Shown in pieces: positions 27,603 to 36,694 of a DNA stretch of 64,000 nt. The notes beneath the pieces are model-generated. The model searched no databases and was not told the DNA's origin. It saw nothing but the letters and a program-made list of their open reading frames with translations. The stretch covers positions 2,631,283-2,695,282 of the forward strand of contig NZ_CP072800.1 in the NCBI RefSeq assembly GCF_017901155.1. The letters run 5' to 3'. How positions within the stretch are numbered: the first letter of the stretch is position 1; each line of letters starts with the position of its first letter. The stretch is from Candidatus Thiothrix anitrata. GTDB lineage: Bacteria; Pseudomonadota; Gammaproteobacteria; Thiotrichales; Thiotrichaceae. Position numbers and translations under genes: made by a program.

Positions 27603-28148
27603 TTACTCCGTTTTTTTCCAATCTTTTAAAACTGCAAAAGGATTCTTTTTGGTAATTACCGCCGAGTCCCCTTGCCCACTTTCTGTTAACACCACGTCTG
27701 ATGGCAAGGCTTCTATCAACTTGCGCACCGGTTCGCACTGCTCATGCTTCGCCGCTAACGGTAAAGCCAGAAGAATTTCATCTTCAACGAAATCCTGTAT
27801 AAACAGCCGTTCATCCTCAATCAACCAAGCTTCTAAGCCTTCTTGTTCGGGGCGTTCATCCGACTCAAACGTCGTCAGAGCTACTTCAACCGGCACATCA
27901 AGCGGGATAGTCACTGGCTGCATACAGCGTTGGCATTCCAACACCACATTACCGCGAATATGCCCTTTGATCATCGGACGACCACCGACACTGCGGGTGA
28001 AGTCCAATGTTACCGCTACATCCTGCGATCCTGCCAACACAACATCGACCAATCGTGGTAATTGTTGCAACGGCATAACACCAGCCAAGCATCTTCCTTG
28101 CTCGACTAATTTAAAAGGATTAACGTCTACGGGTAGTCTGTTCAACAT
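27603..28148 (-). CDS. yceD: YceD/DUF177 23S rRNA accumulation protein
   Basis: The 181-residue protein has the DUF177 core: LECQRCMQPVTIPLDVPVEVALT with the CxxC pair, DERLFIQDFVEDEILLALPLAAKH, and a C-terminal KKNPFAVLKDWK. YceD is needed for normal 23S rRNA levels and precedes rpmF in nearly all gammaproteobacteria, as here. The gene is divergent from maf, with a 127-base gap. Confidence 0.92.
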   Translation of the reverse strand: MLNRLPVDVNPFKLVEQGRCLAGVMPLQQLPRLVDVVLAGSQDVAVTLDFTRSVGGRPMIKGHIRGNVVLECQRCMQPVTIPLDVPVEVALTTFESDERPEQEGLEAWLIEDERLFIQDFVEDEILLALPLAAKHEQCEPVRKLIEALPSDVVLTESGQGDSAVITKKNPFAVLKDWKKTE

Positions 28149-28275
28149 AAGCGCGGAATTATATGAATCCGGGCTATGATATGTAAAGAAATTTCTAGGG
28201 TTTTTACTTGGGTAAAGTGCATATCTTGCGTATCATCTGCCGCTTTACTACCACATAAGCCACAACACCGTCCTT

Positions 28276-28878
28276 ATGATGACTCGTACCTTAATTCTTG
28301 GCTCCACTTCACCTTACCGGCGCGAGTTGATGGAACGCCTCAAAATCCCATTCACCACCGCTGCCCCCGACATTGACGAAACCCGTCTTGACGGCGAAAG
28401 CGCACGCGACATGGTGCTGCGTTTATCGCTGGCGAAAGCCCGTAAAGTTGCCGAACAATACCCTGATGCGTTAATTATCGGCTCAGACCAATGCGCGGTA
28501 TTGCACGATGCGGTGATTGGCAAACCCGGCACTCACGACAATGCGGTAAAGCAATTGCAAAATGCTTCTGAGCAAACCGTGGCTTTTTTGACGGGACTAT
28601 GTTTATTCGACAGTAACAGCGGTCATTATCAGTTAGATGTTGTGCCGTTTAGTGTGGATTTCCGTGAATTAACTGATGCGCAAATTAACCACTATCTCCA
28701 CAAAGACCAGCCCTATAACTGCGCCGGTAGCTTCCGCTCAGAAAGCTTAGGGATTACGCTGTTCAAGCGCATGTACGGCGACGACCCCACTGCATTAATG
28801 GGGCTGCCGCTGATTCGCCTGAGTCAGATGTTGCAACAGGCGGGAATCGACTTGTTAAGCGTCGAACATACCGCTTAA
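28276..28878 (+). CDS. Maf-like nucleotide pyrophosphatase, YceF type
   Basis: The 200-residue protein starts with TLILGSTSPYRRELMERL, the Maf phosphate-binding loop. It continues with IIGSDQCAV and CAGSFRSESLGITLF, the latter typical of the YceF subfamily that hydrolyses m7GTP. In E. coli yceF is likewise divergent from yceD-rpmF. ATG 28276 or 28279 can serve as start. The role is removal of modified nucleotides; a part in septum inhibition is known for related Maf proteins. Confidence 0.9.
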   Translation: MMTRTLILGSTSPYRRELMERLKIPFTTAAPDIDETRLDGESARDMVLRLSLAKARKVAEQYPDALIIGSDQCAVLHDAVIGKPGTHDNAVKQLQNASEQTVAFLTGLCLFDSNSGHYQLDVVPFSVDFRELTDAQINHYLHKDQPYNCAGSFRSESLGITLFKRMYGDDPTALMGLPLIRLSQMLQQAGIDLLSVEHTA

Positions 28879-28930
28879 CGCACCTCGTGCTAGACTCACC
28901 CTATCATCTTGGTTAGTTGACGGTAGTGCT

Positions 28931-30712
28931 ATGATTCATTTTCCCTATGGCAATAGTAATTTTTACGCAATACGTACCGATGGCAAGCTATATCTTGACC
29001 GTACCCACCACATCCCCTTACTGGAAGAAGCAGGTGAGCAACTGCTGTTCCTGCGTCCGCGTCGCTTTGGAAAATCCCTGCTGTTGTCGATGCTTTCCCA
29101 TTACTACGACATTAACCGTTCCACCGAATTTTCTACGCTGTTTGGTGATCTTGCCATTGGTAAAGCCCCAACATCGGAACATAACCGTTACCTGATCCTG
29201 CACTGGGATTTTTCGGTAGTCTCATCGCAAGGTGACGTGACCGCCATTTCCCGTCACCTGTTCTCTCATTTGAATATCGCCATCACCGGGTTTATCCAGC
29301 GTTATCAGCAATACCTGCAATATCCGGTCAAGATTGACGAAGACAATGCCATTGCCTCGTTTGAGTCTTTGCTGGAGGTAGTGCAAAACAGTGGGCAACA
29401 AATCTATTTACTGATTGACGAATACGACAATTTTGCTAATGAAGTATTGATGCAGGCACGCCCCGATGAAGCGCGTTATAAAGCACTGCTGCATGGTGAA
29501 GGCATTCTGAAAACCTTGTTCAAAACCATTAAAAGCGGGGCAAGCCATCAGGGGCTTGGACGTGTTTTCATTACTGGCGTATCGCCTGTGGTAATGAGCG
29601 ATATAACCAGTGGTTACAATGTTGCCACCAACATTTATCTGGACAATGAATTTAACGCCTTGTGCGGAATCACAACGCCAGAACTTGAAGCGTTAGTGCT
29701 AAACCTCATCACAGAATGCCAGCAACCGATTGAGAGGCAGAGTACGCTGGAAACTCTGCGGGTATTCTACAATGGCTACCGCTTTTGCAATGACACGACC
29801 CAAGAACGGGTTTACAACCCTACGTTATGCTTTTATTTTTTGCGTCACTTCCAAAAGCATTGTGAAGCACCTGCCAAAATTCTGGATAGCAATCTGGCGA
29901 TGGATGCAGGGAAAATCCGTTACATTGCCAGTTTGGCTGGCGGTGAAAGCATTATCCGGCAAGCTTTGAATGCTGAAACCCCGTTATTGCTGGAGGCACT
30001 GGAAGACAAATTCGGAATCGAAGCTTTGCAGGAAGTTCAAAGCGGGGAAAAGTTTATGGTGTCCCTGTTGTATTATTTCGGCGTGCTGACAATTAGCGAA
30101 CGCGGCGTGTTAGGCGAACTCGCATTTACTATCCCCAATCTGGTGATCCGCAGCTTGTATGTGGAAGAATTGCGCAAACGCGCCCTGCCGGATGTACGTG
30201 ATACGGATGCCGTGCGCCATTTTGCTCGGCACTTCTACCAGACGGCGGATTTACAGCCGCTGGTGGAATTCATGGAAAACAAATATTTCGCAGTGTTCAA
30301 TAACCGTGACTACCGTTGGAGCAATGAACTGACGGTCAAAACCGCGTTCCTTACCCTGCTATTCAATGACACCTATTACATTATGGATTCGGAAGCAGCG
30401 TTACAGCGGCGTTATTCCGATTTGACCTTGATTGTGCGCCCGAATATGCGCCAATACGCGCTGTTGGATATGGTGCTTGAATTCAAATACTTGCCACTGA
30501 CGGACTTAGGGTTGAGCGGGGAACAAGTCCGTGCGCAGCAACGTGAGGAATCAGCGGCATTGCCTGCGGTGCAAGCTGCCATGCAGGAAGCACGGCAACA
30601 ATTGCGGCATTACCGCACGGTGTTGGAGGAAAAATACCGCGAGCCGCAGCGGTTGCGGTGTCTGGCGGTGGTGGCATTAGGATTTGAGCGGTTGGTGTGG
30701 GAAATGTTGTAG
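28931..30712 (+). CDS. AAA-ATPase-like / PD-(D/E)XK nuclease superfamily protein
   Basis: The 593-residue protein has the N-terminal pattern YPYGNxxF...YVDKT seen here as FPYGNSNFYAIRTDGKLYLDRTHHI. A Walker A variant RPRRFGKSLLLSML (about residue 45) and Walker B IYLLIDEYDNF (about 155) follow. The C-terminal nuclease-like fold is marked by LLDMVLEFKYLP (about 515). This is the AAA-ATPase_like plus PDDEXK_9 (DUF1703) family, abundant and often multicopy in sulfur bacteria, cyanobacteria and Bacteroidetes. The role is unknown; mobile or defence functions have been suggested because copies are patchy. The next element downstream is a long palindrome. Confidence 0.85.
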   Translation: MIHFPYGNSNFYAIRTDGKLYLDRTHHIPLLEEAGEQLLFLRPRRFGKSLLLSMLSHYYDINRSTEFSTLFGDLAIGKAPTSEHNRYLILHWDFSVVSSQGDVTAISRHLFSHLNIAITGFIQRYQQYLQYPVKIDEDNAIASFESLLEVVQNSGQQIYLLIDEYDNFANEVLMQARPDEARYKALLHGEGILKTLFKTIKSGASHQGLGRVFITGVSPVVMSDITSGYNVATNIYLDNEFNALCGITTPELEALVLNLITECQQPIERQSTLETLRVFYNGYRFCNDTTQERVYNPTLCFYFLRHFQKHCEAPAKILDSNLAMDAGKIRYIASLAGGESIIRQALNAETPLLLEALEDKFGIEALQEVQSGEKFMVSLLYYFGVLTISERGVLGELAFTIPNLVIRSLYVEELRKRALPDVRDTDAVRHFARHFYQTADLQPLVEFMENKYFAVFNNRDYRWSNELTVKTAFLTLLFNDTYYIMDSEAALQRRYSDLTLIVRPNMRQYALLDMVLEFKYLPLTDLGLSGEQVRAQQREESAALPAVQAAMQEARQQLRHYRTVLEEKYREPQRLRCLAVVALGFERLVWEML

Positions 30713-30736
30713 CGTGGAGTTGAGCCGTGTTTAATC

Positions 30737-30831
30737 ACTGATGTTACGCACCCGCCAAAAACAATCAACGACTTACAGTCAATTTTTGGTTTGTAAGTCG
30801 TTGATTCTCGGTTTTGCTGCGTAACATCAGT
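30737..30831. repeat. 95-base two-tier palindrome, MITE- or REP-like
   Basis: An outer 14-bp perfect repeat (ACTGATGTTACGCA at 30737-30750, its complement at 30818-30831) encloses an inner 15-bp perfect repeat (AATCAACGACTTACA at 30763-30777, its complement at 30792-30806). The whole sequence folds into one long hairpin. It lies between two convergent genes and could also stop transcription both ways, but its size and double structure suggest a dispersed element. Confidence 0.7.
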
Positions 30832-30840
30832 ACCCAACAC

Positions 30841-31503
30841 TCACTGGCACTTTCTTTGAGGTGAAACCCACCCCTGTTCTAGGCTGCTCAGCATGTATTC
30901 GATCATGGACTTGAATTCATTGATGGAAAGACTATTACTGCCACCGTGGGCGTACATATGATTTTTGCCATCAATCACGCTTCTAGCCAGTGCATCCATA
31001 CTCTTATCCTTGCTGCCCGCCCATGATTCAAGGCTACCCAGCTTGGGTGCGCCCAGATCACCATAATCGTGGCATTTGAAGCAAGTCTGTTCATACAGCT
31101 TGCGCCCGTGTAACAGTTGCAAGTGACGCTCTTTGTCTGCTGCACTGGCGGTATTGGCCTGCTTCTGGCTGTCCGCATCCGTCACCGTATCCATCATGTA
31201 ACGGATCATGCTGCGCAGTTCCCACTCAGACCAAACCGGACTAATACCTTTTGGATACATGTGACCGGGGCCATCAATCACCGCTTTGAACAGGGTTTCC
31301 TCACCTAAAGGTAACAATTTATCCCAATCAGCCTTTTCCGCAGGGCGCGGGGCGTTGCTCAAACCTCGGTCATGACACATGAAACAATAGGTCTCGTACA
31401 GGCGTTTCCCTGCGGCGGGATCAAGTGGCTTGTCTTCAGCCGACACATTCCAAGCGGAAAGACAAAGGACAGAAAACAAAGTAGAAATAATTAGCTTCTT
31501 CAT
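30841..31503 (-). CDS. Periplasmic diheme cytochrome c
   Basis: The 220-residue protein has a signal peptide (MKKLIISTLFSVLCLSAWNVSA) and two class I cytochrome c domains. Each carries one heme site: CFMCH (40-44) with likely axial Met in GHMYPKG, and CFKCH (141-145) with Met in NHMYAHG. The domains resemble c5-type modules and probably arose by duplication. A role as electron carrier in the periplasm, for example in sulfur oxidation or terminal respiration, is inferred. No oxidase or sulfur gene is adjacent. Confidence 0.9.
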   Translation of the reverse strand: MKKLIISTLFSVLCLSAWNVSAEDKPLDPAAGKRLYETYCFMCHDRGLSNAPRPAEKADWDKLLPLGEETLFKAVIDGPGHMYPKGISPVWSEWELRSMIRYMMDTVTDADSQKQANTASAADKERHLQLLHGRKLYEQTCFKCHDYGDLGAPKLGSLESWAGSKDKSMDALARSVIDGKNHMYAHGGSNSLSINEFKSMIEYMLSSLEQGWVSPQRKCQ

Positions 31504-31662
31504 ACCGCGACTCCTTGCAGTTTATGAATTTCAGACCAAACCTTCTACTCTCAGCCTAGCACATTCCCACAAGAAAAGTAGGAATTATCCATTCACACAT
31601 GACGAATTGCATGAACTCGCTCATCACTGCCTGAACGGCACTGCTACCCATAGCTTCGCTCA

Positions 31663-32487
31663 TTATGGGGCTAATTCAGCTCGCAATTGCGCCAATACGG
31701 GTGCGGTATCCGGGCGCACGCCACGCCAGATGAAAAACGCTTCTGCGGCTTGCTCAACCAACATGCCCAAACCGTCCAAAGCTAAGAGCGCACCTTGTGC
31801 CTTGCCCCATTCCACGAATGCGGTGGGTTTTGCTGCATACATCATATCGTAAGTGCTGCCGCCTGCCGCCAGACAACCATCCGGCAAGGGCGGCAAATCC
31901 CCCTGCAAACTCGCCGCAGTGCCGTTAATAATGAGATCAAATTGTCCATTAATTGCCTCAAAACCACCGCCGGAAACCTCACCCAAAGTAGCAAAATCCG
32001 TTGCCAATTCCGTGGCTTTACTGGCAGTACGATTGGCGATAAACAAACTGGCTGGCTGGGTTTCCAGCAACGGTTGTAACACGCCGCGTACCGCCCCGCC
32101 CGCACCGAGTAATAAAATACGTTTACCTTGCAATACAAGCCCATGATTTTGCTGTAAATCGCGCACGATACCAATGCCGTCAGTATTCGCACCGAACATG
32201 CTGCCATCTTCCCGAAACACCAGCGTATTGACCGCTTGCGCCCGCGCCGCATAATCACTGAGTTCGTCCGCCAGTTCCCACGCTTCTTGCTTGAAAGGCA
32301 CGGTGACATTGCAACCCTTGCCTTCGCTAATCAAAAACATCATCACATCTTGCGCAAACTCTTCCGATTCTGACAATAACGCGCTGTATTCCAAAGCAAT
32401 GCCGGTTTGCGCGGCAAACAATGCATGAATGCGCGGCGATTTACTGTGGGCGATAGGATTGCCAAAGACGGCGTAGCGGTCGGTCAT
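31663..32487 (-). CDS. aroE: Shikimate dehydrogenase
   Basis: Taking ATG 32487 gives 274 residues ([18 protein letters not shown]), the usual AroE length. An upstream extension to 32574 has no homology-like content. Substrate and cofactor motifs are clear: [12 protein letters not shown], catalytic Lys in [16 protein letters not shown], the NADP loop [12 protein letters not shown] with NRT (Arg for NADP phosphate) after it, and a C-terminal [16 protein letters not shown]. It reduces 3-dehydroshikimate with NADPH in aromatic amino-acid synthesis. Confidence 0.95.
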   Translation of the reverse strand: MTDRYAVFGNPIAHSKSPRIHALFAAQTGIALEYSALLSESEEFAQDVMMFLISEGKGCNVTVPFKQEAWELADELSDYAARAQAVNTLVFREDGSMFGANTDGIGIVRDLQQNHGLVLQGKRILLLGAGGAVRGVLQPLLETQPASLFIANRTASKATELATDFATLGEVSGGGFEAINGQFDLIINGTAASLQGDLPPLPDGCLAAGGSTYDMMYAAKPTAFVEWGKAQGALLALDGLGMLVEQAAEAFFIWRGVRPDTAPVLAQLRAELAP

Positions 32488-32573
32488 GTTCACTCTCACT
32501 TTTATCGGTTGGGCGGCAATATAGCACAGCCAACGGCGTATACTAATGCGCAATATTACCATTCGGAAATCCA

Positions 32574-33137
32574 ATGACCTTCATAAAAATACCTGCATTA
32601 CTCTGTGTTGCACTGCTAGTTTTAAGTGCGTACCAGAAAGATTTAACCGCTCAACAACGCAAATTGCAGGAGAAACTGCCCAGTGATGCCGAACTCACCG
32701 CCGCAGGTACATTAATTGCACAAGGGCAAGTCGTACACATTGCTGACGGCGACAGTTTAACCGTGCTTGCCAGCAATAAAGAGTCGTTTAAGATTCGACT
32801 GCAAGGCATTGATGCGCCAGAGCGCGGGCAGGCTTTCGGTAAGCATTGTAAAGAACAGCTTAACCAATTAGCCAACGGTAAAGCCGTACAGGTAGAGGCT
32901 TACAAACAGGATAAGTACGGGCGCATTATTGCCAAAATCAGTGTCGGCAACAGCGACCTAGCATTGACCTTATTACGCCAGGGCTGCGCTTGGCATTACA
33001 CCGCTTACGCCAAAGAGCAAAGCCCGCGTGACAATAAAACCTATGCCAAAGCTGAAAAACAGGCTCGCACCGCACAAAAAGGCTTGTGGCAGGATGAGAA
33101 TCCAATAGCACCGTGGGATTACCGACACCGAAAATGA
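32574..33137 (+). CDS. Thermonuclease-family (SNase) protein
   Basis: The 187-residue protein has an N-terminal hydrophobic signal or anchor (about 5-20). The staphylococcal-nuclease domain follows: [28 protein letters not shown] (catalytic Arg, calcium Asp), [20 protein letters not shown], and the C-terminal AQKGLW. Such enzymes cleave DNA and RNA outside the cytoplasm. It is divergent from aroE. The first ATG after a weak ribosome site was used. Confidence 0.88.
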   Translation: MTFIKIPALLCVALLVLSAYQKDLTAQQRKLQEKLPSDAELTAAGTLIAQGQVVHIADGDSLTVLASNKESFKIRLQGIDAPERGQAFGKHCKEQLNQLANGKAVQVEAYKQDKYGRIIAKISVGNSDLALTLLRQGCAWHYTAYAKEQSPRDNKTYAKAEKQARTAQKGLWQDENPIAPWDYRHRK

Positions 33138-33218
33138 CCGTTCATCACCTCAGAAACGGCAAAGTGGTGCATCAACACCTATGCTTAACACAGAAAACCT
33201 TGCTTGCGGAGAACGACC

Positions 33219-35306
33219 ATGGACGACAACCAAACACTTCCCTTGATCCTCGCTGGGCCAATTTTACGACGAGTCACAGCAGATTCCGTTACGGTGTGGT
33301 TAGCCACAAGCCAGCGTCGCGATTTCACCCTGCGGATTTACGATACAGCCGATGAACAGGTCGGTTCGTCTGTGATGCAAGATTCAGTAAGCCAGCAACG
33401 TGATACTTGGGCGGGTTCATTACAAAGTCACGCCAGTTTAGGCATAAACTTACACGTTACCTTGATTGAAGCGCGGCCTGATCGAGTCGGCGATCCGTTC
33501 CAGCAGGATACGTTGTTACGTTACAACCTGTTCGATGATCAGGATAACCCGCTACCTGAAATTGCAGACGTGTGCTTAGACGGGGAGCCGTTGCCGGGTT
33601 TTTACATTCCACAACACCTGCAAATGTTTGCCTATGGGTCGTGTCGCAAACCACATGGCCCCTCGTTTGATGATCAGGAAAAAACCCAACATCACGATTC
33701 ACTGGCATTATTAGCTGACCATTTAAGCGACAATGTACAATATTTAGCGAATCGCCCCTCGCATTTATTTTTAGTCGGCGATCAAATTTATGCCGATGAA
33801 GTTCCTGAAACCGTGATGGATAGCCTCAAAAAAATCGCTGTCACGCTAGTAGGCAACGATATTGCACTACCATGCGGTGCAACCTTAAGCACAATGGACA
33901 GTGCCCAACGTACTGCCTTGAAAGCGGCTTGTGGTTTAACCTCCGATTCGCCTGACATGCACTTAATGAGTTTTGGCGAATTCGCGGCTATGTATTTGTT
34001 AGTAATGGGTAATCGCATTGGCTTTAGCATTCCTGAAAAAACCGCGCCCAGCCCCGCGATGGATAGTTTACGGGATTTTCTTGCCAGCCAAGCACAGGTA
34101 CGTAAAACCTTGGCGAATATTCCCACCTACATGATGTTTGATGACCACGACGTGACCGATGACTGGAATATCAATCGCAGTTGGTATAACCAAGTGCATT
34201 CCAGCGTTTCCGGGAGTCGCATTGTGTCCAACGCGCTGGCAGCATTTTGGGCATTTCAAAGCTGGGGCAATGAACCAGCGCAGTGTAATCAGGAATTTAT
34301 CGACACTTTACAAAATCACCTGATTGTTCCTAGCAATAGTGAATACGCTAAACACTACGACTTTACTCTGCGCAAATTCCATCAATGGAGTTTTGTGCTG
34401 CCAACCACGCCACCGATTTTTGTATTGGATTGCCGCACCCAGCGCGACTTCGGCTCATTCAATTCCCCGCCAAAATTGTTAGACCGTTACGCACTGGATT
34501 CTTTACACCAAGCATGGTTCAAGCTCTCGCCTGAACAAAAACAGGACACGGTAGCACCGATTTTTATTACCGGTACACCCGTCTTCGGATTTTCGGTGAT
34601 TGAAGGGTTACAACAATCTGCCTATCGCTTAGGATTTCTACTAGGTATGGCTAAAGGCATACTCGCACCCAGCCGCCTTGATGTGGAAAGTTGGATCGCC
34701 AATCGTCAGGGTTTTTCAATGTTTTTAAACGCTATTATGTACCGCATGGGTTACAAAAAAGCCACGTTCATTGCCGGTGATGTGCATTATTCCTTTGCCA
34801 ACCACGCGACTTACACCAGTCAACTTGCCCCCGGTAATGTGCAAACACTTGAATGCCTGCAATTAACCAGCAGTGCCTTGCGTAACACTCCTGAAGCGGG
34901 GCGTGCTTTGGAAACTTTCCTTGCGAATGACATAACCAAAGTACGGCGTGGGCACAGCAAACCCGAAACCTTGGCATGGTGGTATCGGGTGTTTTTCTGG
35001 CGTTTTCTCCGCAAAGACGTATGGAAAATCAAAGTCGTCGGCATTCCCGGTAAATCCACCCAAGCACGCCCCGACCCCCAATTTCAGAAATGGTGGGAAC
35101 CTTGGGTGGCTAAAACTTTGCAAAAACTATGGCAATGGCTGGAAAAAAAGGACGGGCAATCACGCACTGATCCACACACTTACTGGATTACCTGCCGCCC
35201 GAATGTCGGCTTGGTGTATCTGGAACAAGGCAATGTGGTTAAGCAAGTGTTACTGTCCGGCGATGACCGGCAAGCACACCTGACCTATAACGTGCCGCAG
35301 CACTAA
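33219..35306 (+). CDS. PhoD-like metallophosphatase
   Basis: The 695-residue protein (ATG 33219, preceded by GGAG) has a beta-rich N-terminal domain (LAGPILRRVTADSVTVWLAT) like that of PhoD-type alkaline phosphatases. The metal-binding core has FAYGSCRKPH, LVGDQIYADE, MMFDDHDVTDDWN and FIAGDVHYSFANH, which carry the Asp/His/Asn ligands. No Tat or Sec signal is visible at the start, so it may act in the cytoplasm, unlike secreted PhoD. Its target is not known. No PHO box was found upstream. The end overlaps the convergent GTPase gene by four bases. Confidence 0.85.
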   Translation: MDDNQTLPLILAGPILRRVTADSVTVWLATSQRRDFTLRIYDTADEQVGSSVMQDSVSQQRDTWAGSLQSHASLGINLHVTLIEARPDRVGDPFQQDTLLRYNLFDDQDNPLPEIADVCLDGEPLPGFYIPQHLQMFAYGSCRKPHGPSFDDQEKTQHHDSLALLADHLSDNVQYLANRPSHLFLVGDQIYADEVPETVMDSLKKIAVTLVGNDIALPCGATLSTMDSAQRTALKAACGLTSDSPDMHLMSFGEFAAMYLLVMGNRIGFSIPEKTAPSPAMDSLRDFLASQAQVRKTLANIPTYMMFDDHDVTDDWNINRSWYNQVHSSVSGSRIVSNALAAFWAFQSWGNEPAQCNQEFIDTLQNHLIVPSNSEYAKHYDFTLRKFHQWSFVLPTTPPIFVLDCRTQRDFGSFNSPPKLLDRYALDSLHQAWFKLSPEQKQDTVAPIFITGTPVFGFSVIEGLQQSAYRLGFLLGMAKGILAPSRLDVESWIANRQGFSMFLNAIMYRMGYKKATFIAGDVHYSFANHATYTSQLAPGNVQTLECLQLTSSALRNTPEAGRALETFLANDITKVRRGHSKPETLAWWYRVFFWRFLRKDVWKIKVVGIPGKSTQARPDPQFQKWWEPWVAKTLQKLWQWLEKKDGQSRTDPHTYWITCRPNVGLVYLEQGNVVKQVLLSGDDRQAHLTYNVPQH

Positions 35307-36694
35307 CTCTTGACCGAAGTACGCACGTAAGCGAGGATTTCTTCACGGGCTTCTGCCAATACCGAATCGCGATCCAGTGAATCCAAAATCTGTTGCACGG
35401 TCAACTTTGGCCCGGCATCCCCCCAAGATTTACCATTGGCTAACCACTGTTCCGCAACACGACCAACCACAAGGGTGCTGTACCATGCTACCGCCCCTTG
35501 TGCGACACCAGTCAAGAGCGTAGACAACCCAACCGAGCTAATTTTAAGAGCAGAAGAGAGTAAATGCACTGCCCATACTGCCCCCATTAATAACACCATT
35601 TGCGCCAATACAGTGCGCACCAAATCCCCCGCTTCACTGCGTGAAATCGACAAGCCATACAGTCGCGACAAATGCACCACCATACCCACATCAATCGCCG
35701 CCGCTGCCACCAAATCCGCCACTGGAATCGGGTTAAGTGCCACTGCAATGCCCTTACCCAAGCAATACAAGCGGATGGTTTTCGCCCCCAATTCGCGCTT
35801 CACCGCCAAGATGCGCTGCCCTAAGGCGTTACTGAGATCACCCGCAAATAACGAAGCATTGAGCGCGGCAAGGGTTTTGCCTTCGGCTTCCACAATGTCC
35901 CACAAGCGGGCTTTGAGTGCGCCAACATTGAGCGGACGCTCACGGATACCGTCACGTTCCGTGCCGTCTTCGTCGATAAAAATCACACTTTGGCGGCTGG
36001 CTTGCGCCGTGGTGAACACAATGTTTTCCGGCGCAATCACCCCTTGAGTACGGGTACGCAAAATACTGCGCAATTGACGTTGCTCATCTTCGGTGTAGCG
36101 GTCGGCTTTATTAACCACCAATAATATCGGGCGATGCGCTGCCGCGACAATTTTTAATGCCTGAAACTCCACATCGGTCAGGTCACTGTCCACCACAAAC
36201 AACAGCAAATCGGTACGGCTGGCGACTTCATGCGCCATGCGTTCGCGGGCTTCCCCGTCGATTTCATTGATCCCCGGCGTATCAATCAAAAACAAACCGC
36301 CGTCAGCGTATTCTTCCCACTGCTGCATATTAACGCTGCGGGTTTCGCCGTGTAACACGCTGACACTAAACGCGGTTTTGCCCAGCAGCGCGTTTAACAA
36401 TGACGATTTACCAACACTGACCCGCCCGAAGACCGCAATGTGTAAATGCCCGTGTTCGAGCTTATCGAGCATTGCCCGCACTTGCGCATAATCTTCGCTC
36501 AAGGTACTGCGGATCGTGTCGGGAATCCGCGCATCTTCCAGCAACTGCCGCAAGCTTGCCGACGCTAATTGCAAATGGGTGTCGCCAGTCGTTGGCACAT
36601 TGGCTGGCTCAAGAGCCTCAGTCGGCGGTTTTCCCCCGATACTGTTCAATAACCAATCTGGCAAATGTTTTTGTACGTTCTTCCAGATTTCCAC
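35303..36694 (-). CDS. Era/dynamin-like GTPase with C-terminal DUF697-type membrane region
   Basis: The 463-residue protein has a complete G domain: G1 GRVSVGKSSLLN (about 90), G2 Thr in GETRS, G3 LIDTPGINE and G4 VVNKADRY. A C-terminal hydrophobic region (about 300-430, AVALNPIPVADLVAAAAIDVG, MVLLMGAVWAVHLL) of the DUF697 kind follows. Such GTPases associate with the inner membrane; the role is unknown. Its start lies inside the 3' end of the upstream GTPase gene, with 77 bases of overlap, so the two are probably made together. Confidence 0.82.
   Translation of the reverse strand: MEIWKNVQKHLPDWLLNSIGGKPPTEALEPANVPTTGDTHLQLASASLRQLLEDARIPDTIRSTLSEDYAQVRAMLDKLEHGHLHIAVFGRVSVGKSSLLNALLGKTAFSVSVLHGETRSVNMQQWEEYADGGLFLIDTPGINEIDGEARERMAHEVASRTDLLLFVVDSDLTDVEFQALKIVAAAHRPILLVVNKADRYTEDEQRQLRSILRTRTQGVIAPENIVFTTAQASRQSVIFIDEDGTERDGIRERPLNVGALKARLWDIVEAEGKTLAALNASLFAGDLSNALGQRILAVKRELGAKTIRLYCLGKGIAVALNPIPVADLVAAAAIDVGMVVHLSRLYGLSISRSEAGDLVRTVLAQMVLLMGAVWAVHLLSSALKISSVGLSTLLTGVAQGAVAWYSTLVVGRVAEQWLANGKSWGDAGPKLTVQQILDSLDRDSVLAEAREEILAYVRTSVKS

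Noticed and set aside
31430-31852. Plus-strand open frame of 140 codons across the gap between cytochrome and aroE.
   Set aside because: It runs antisense over both real genes, has no family-like motifs and no ribosome site.
32488-32574. N-terminal extension of AroE to 32574.
   Set aside because: The first 29 residues are not AroE-like; [11 protein letters not shown] at 32487 is the family start.
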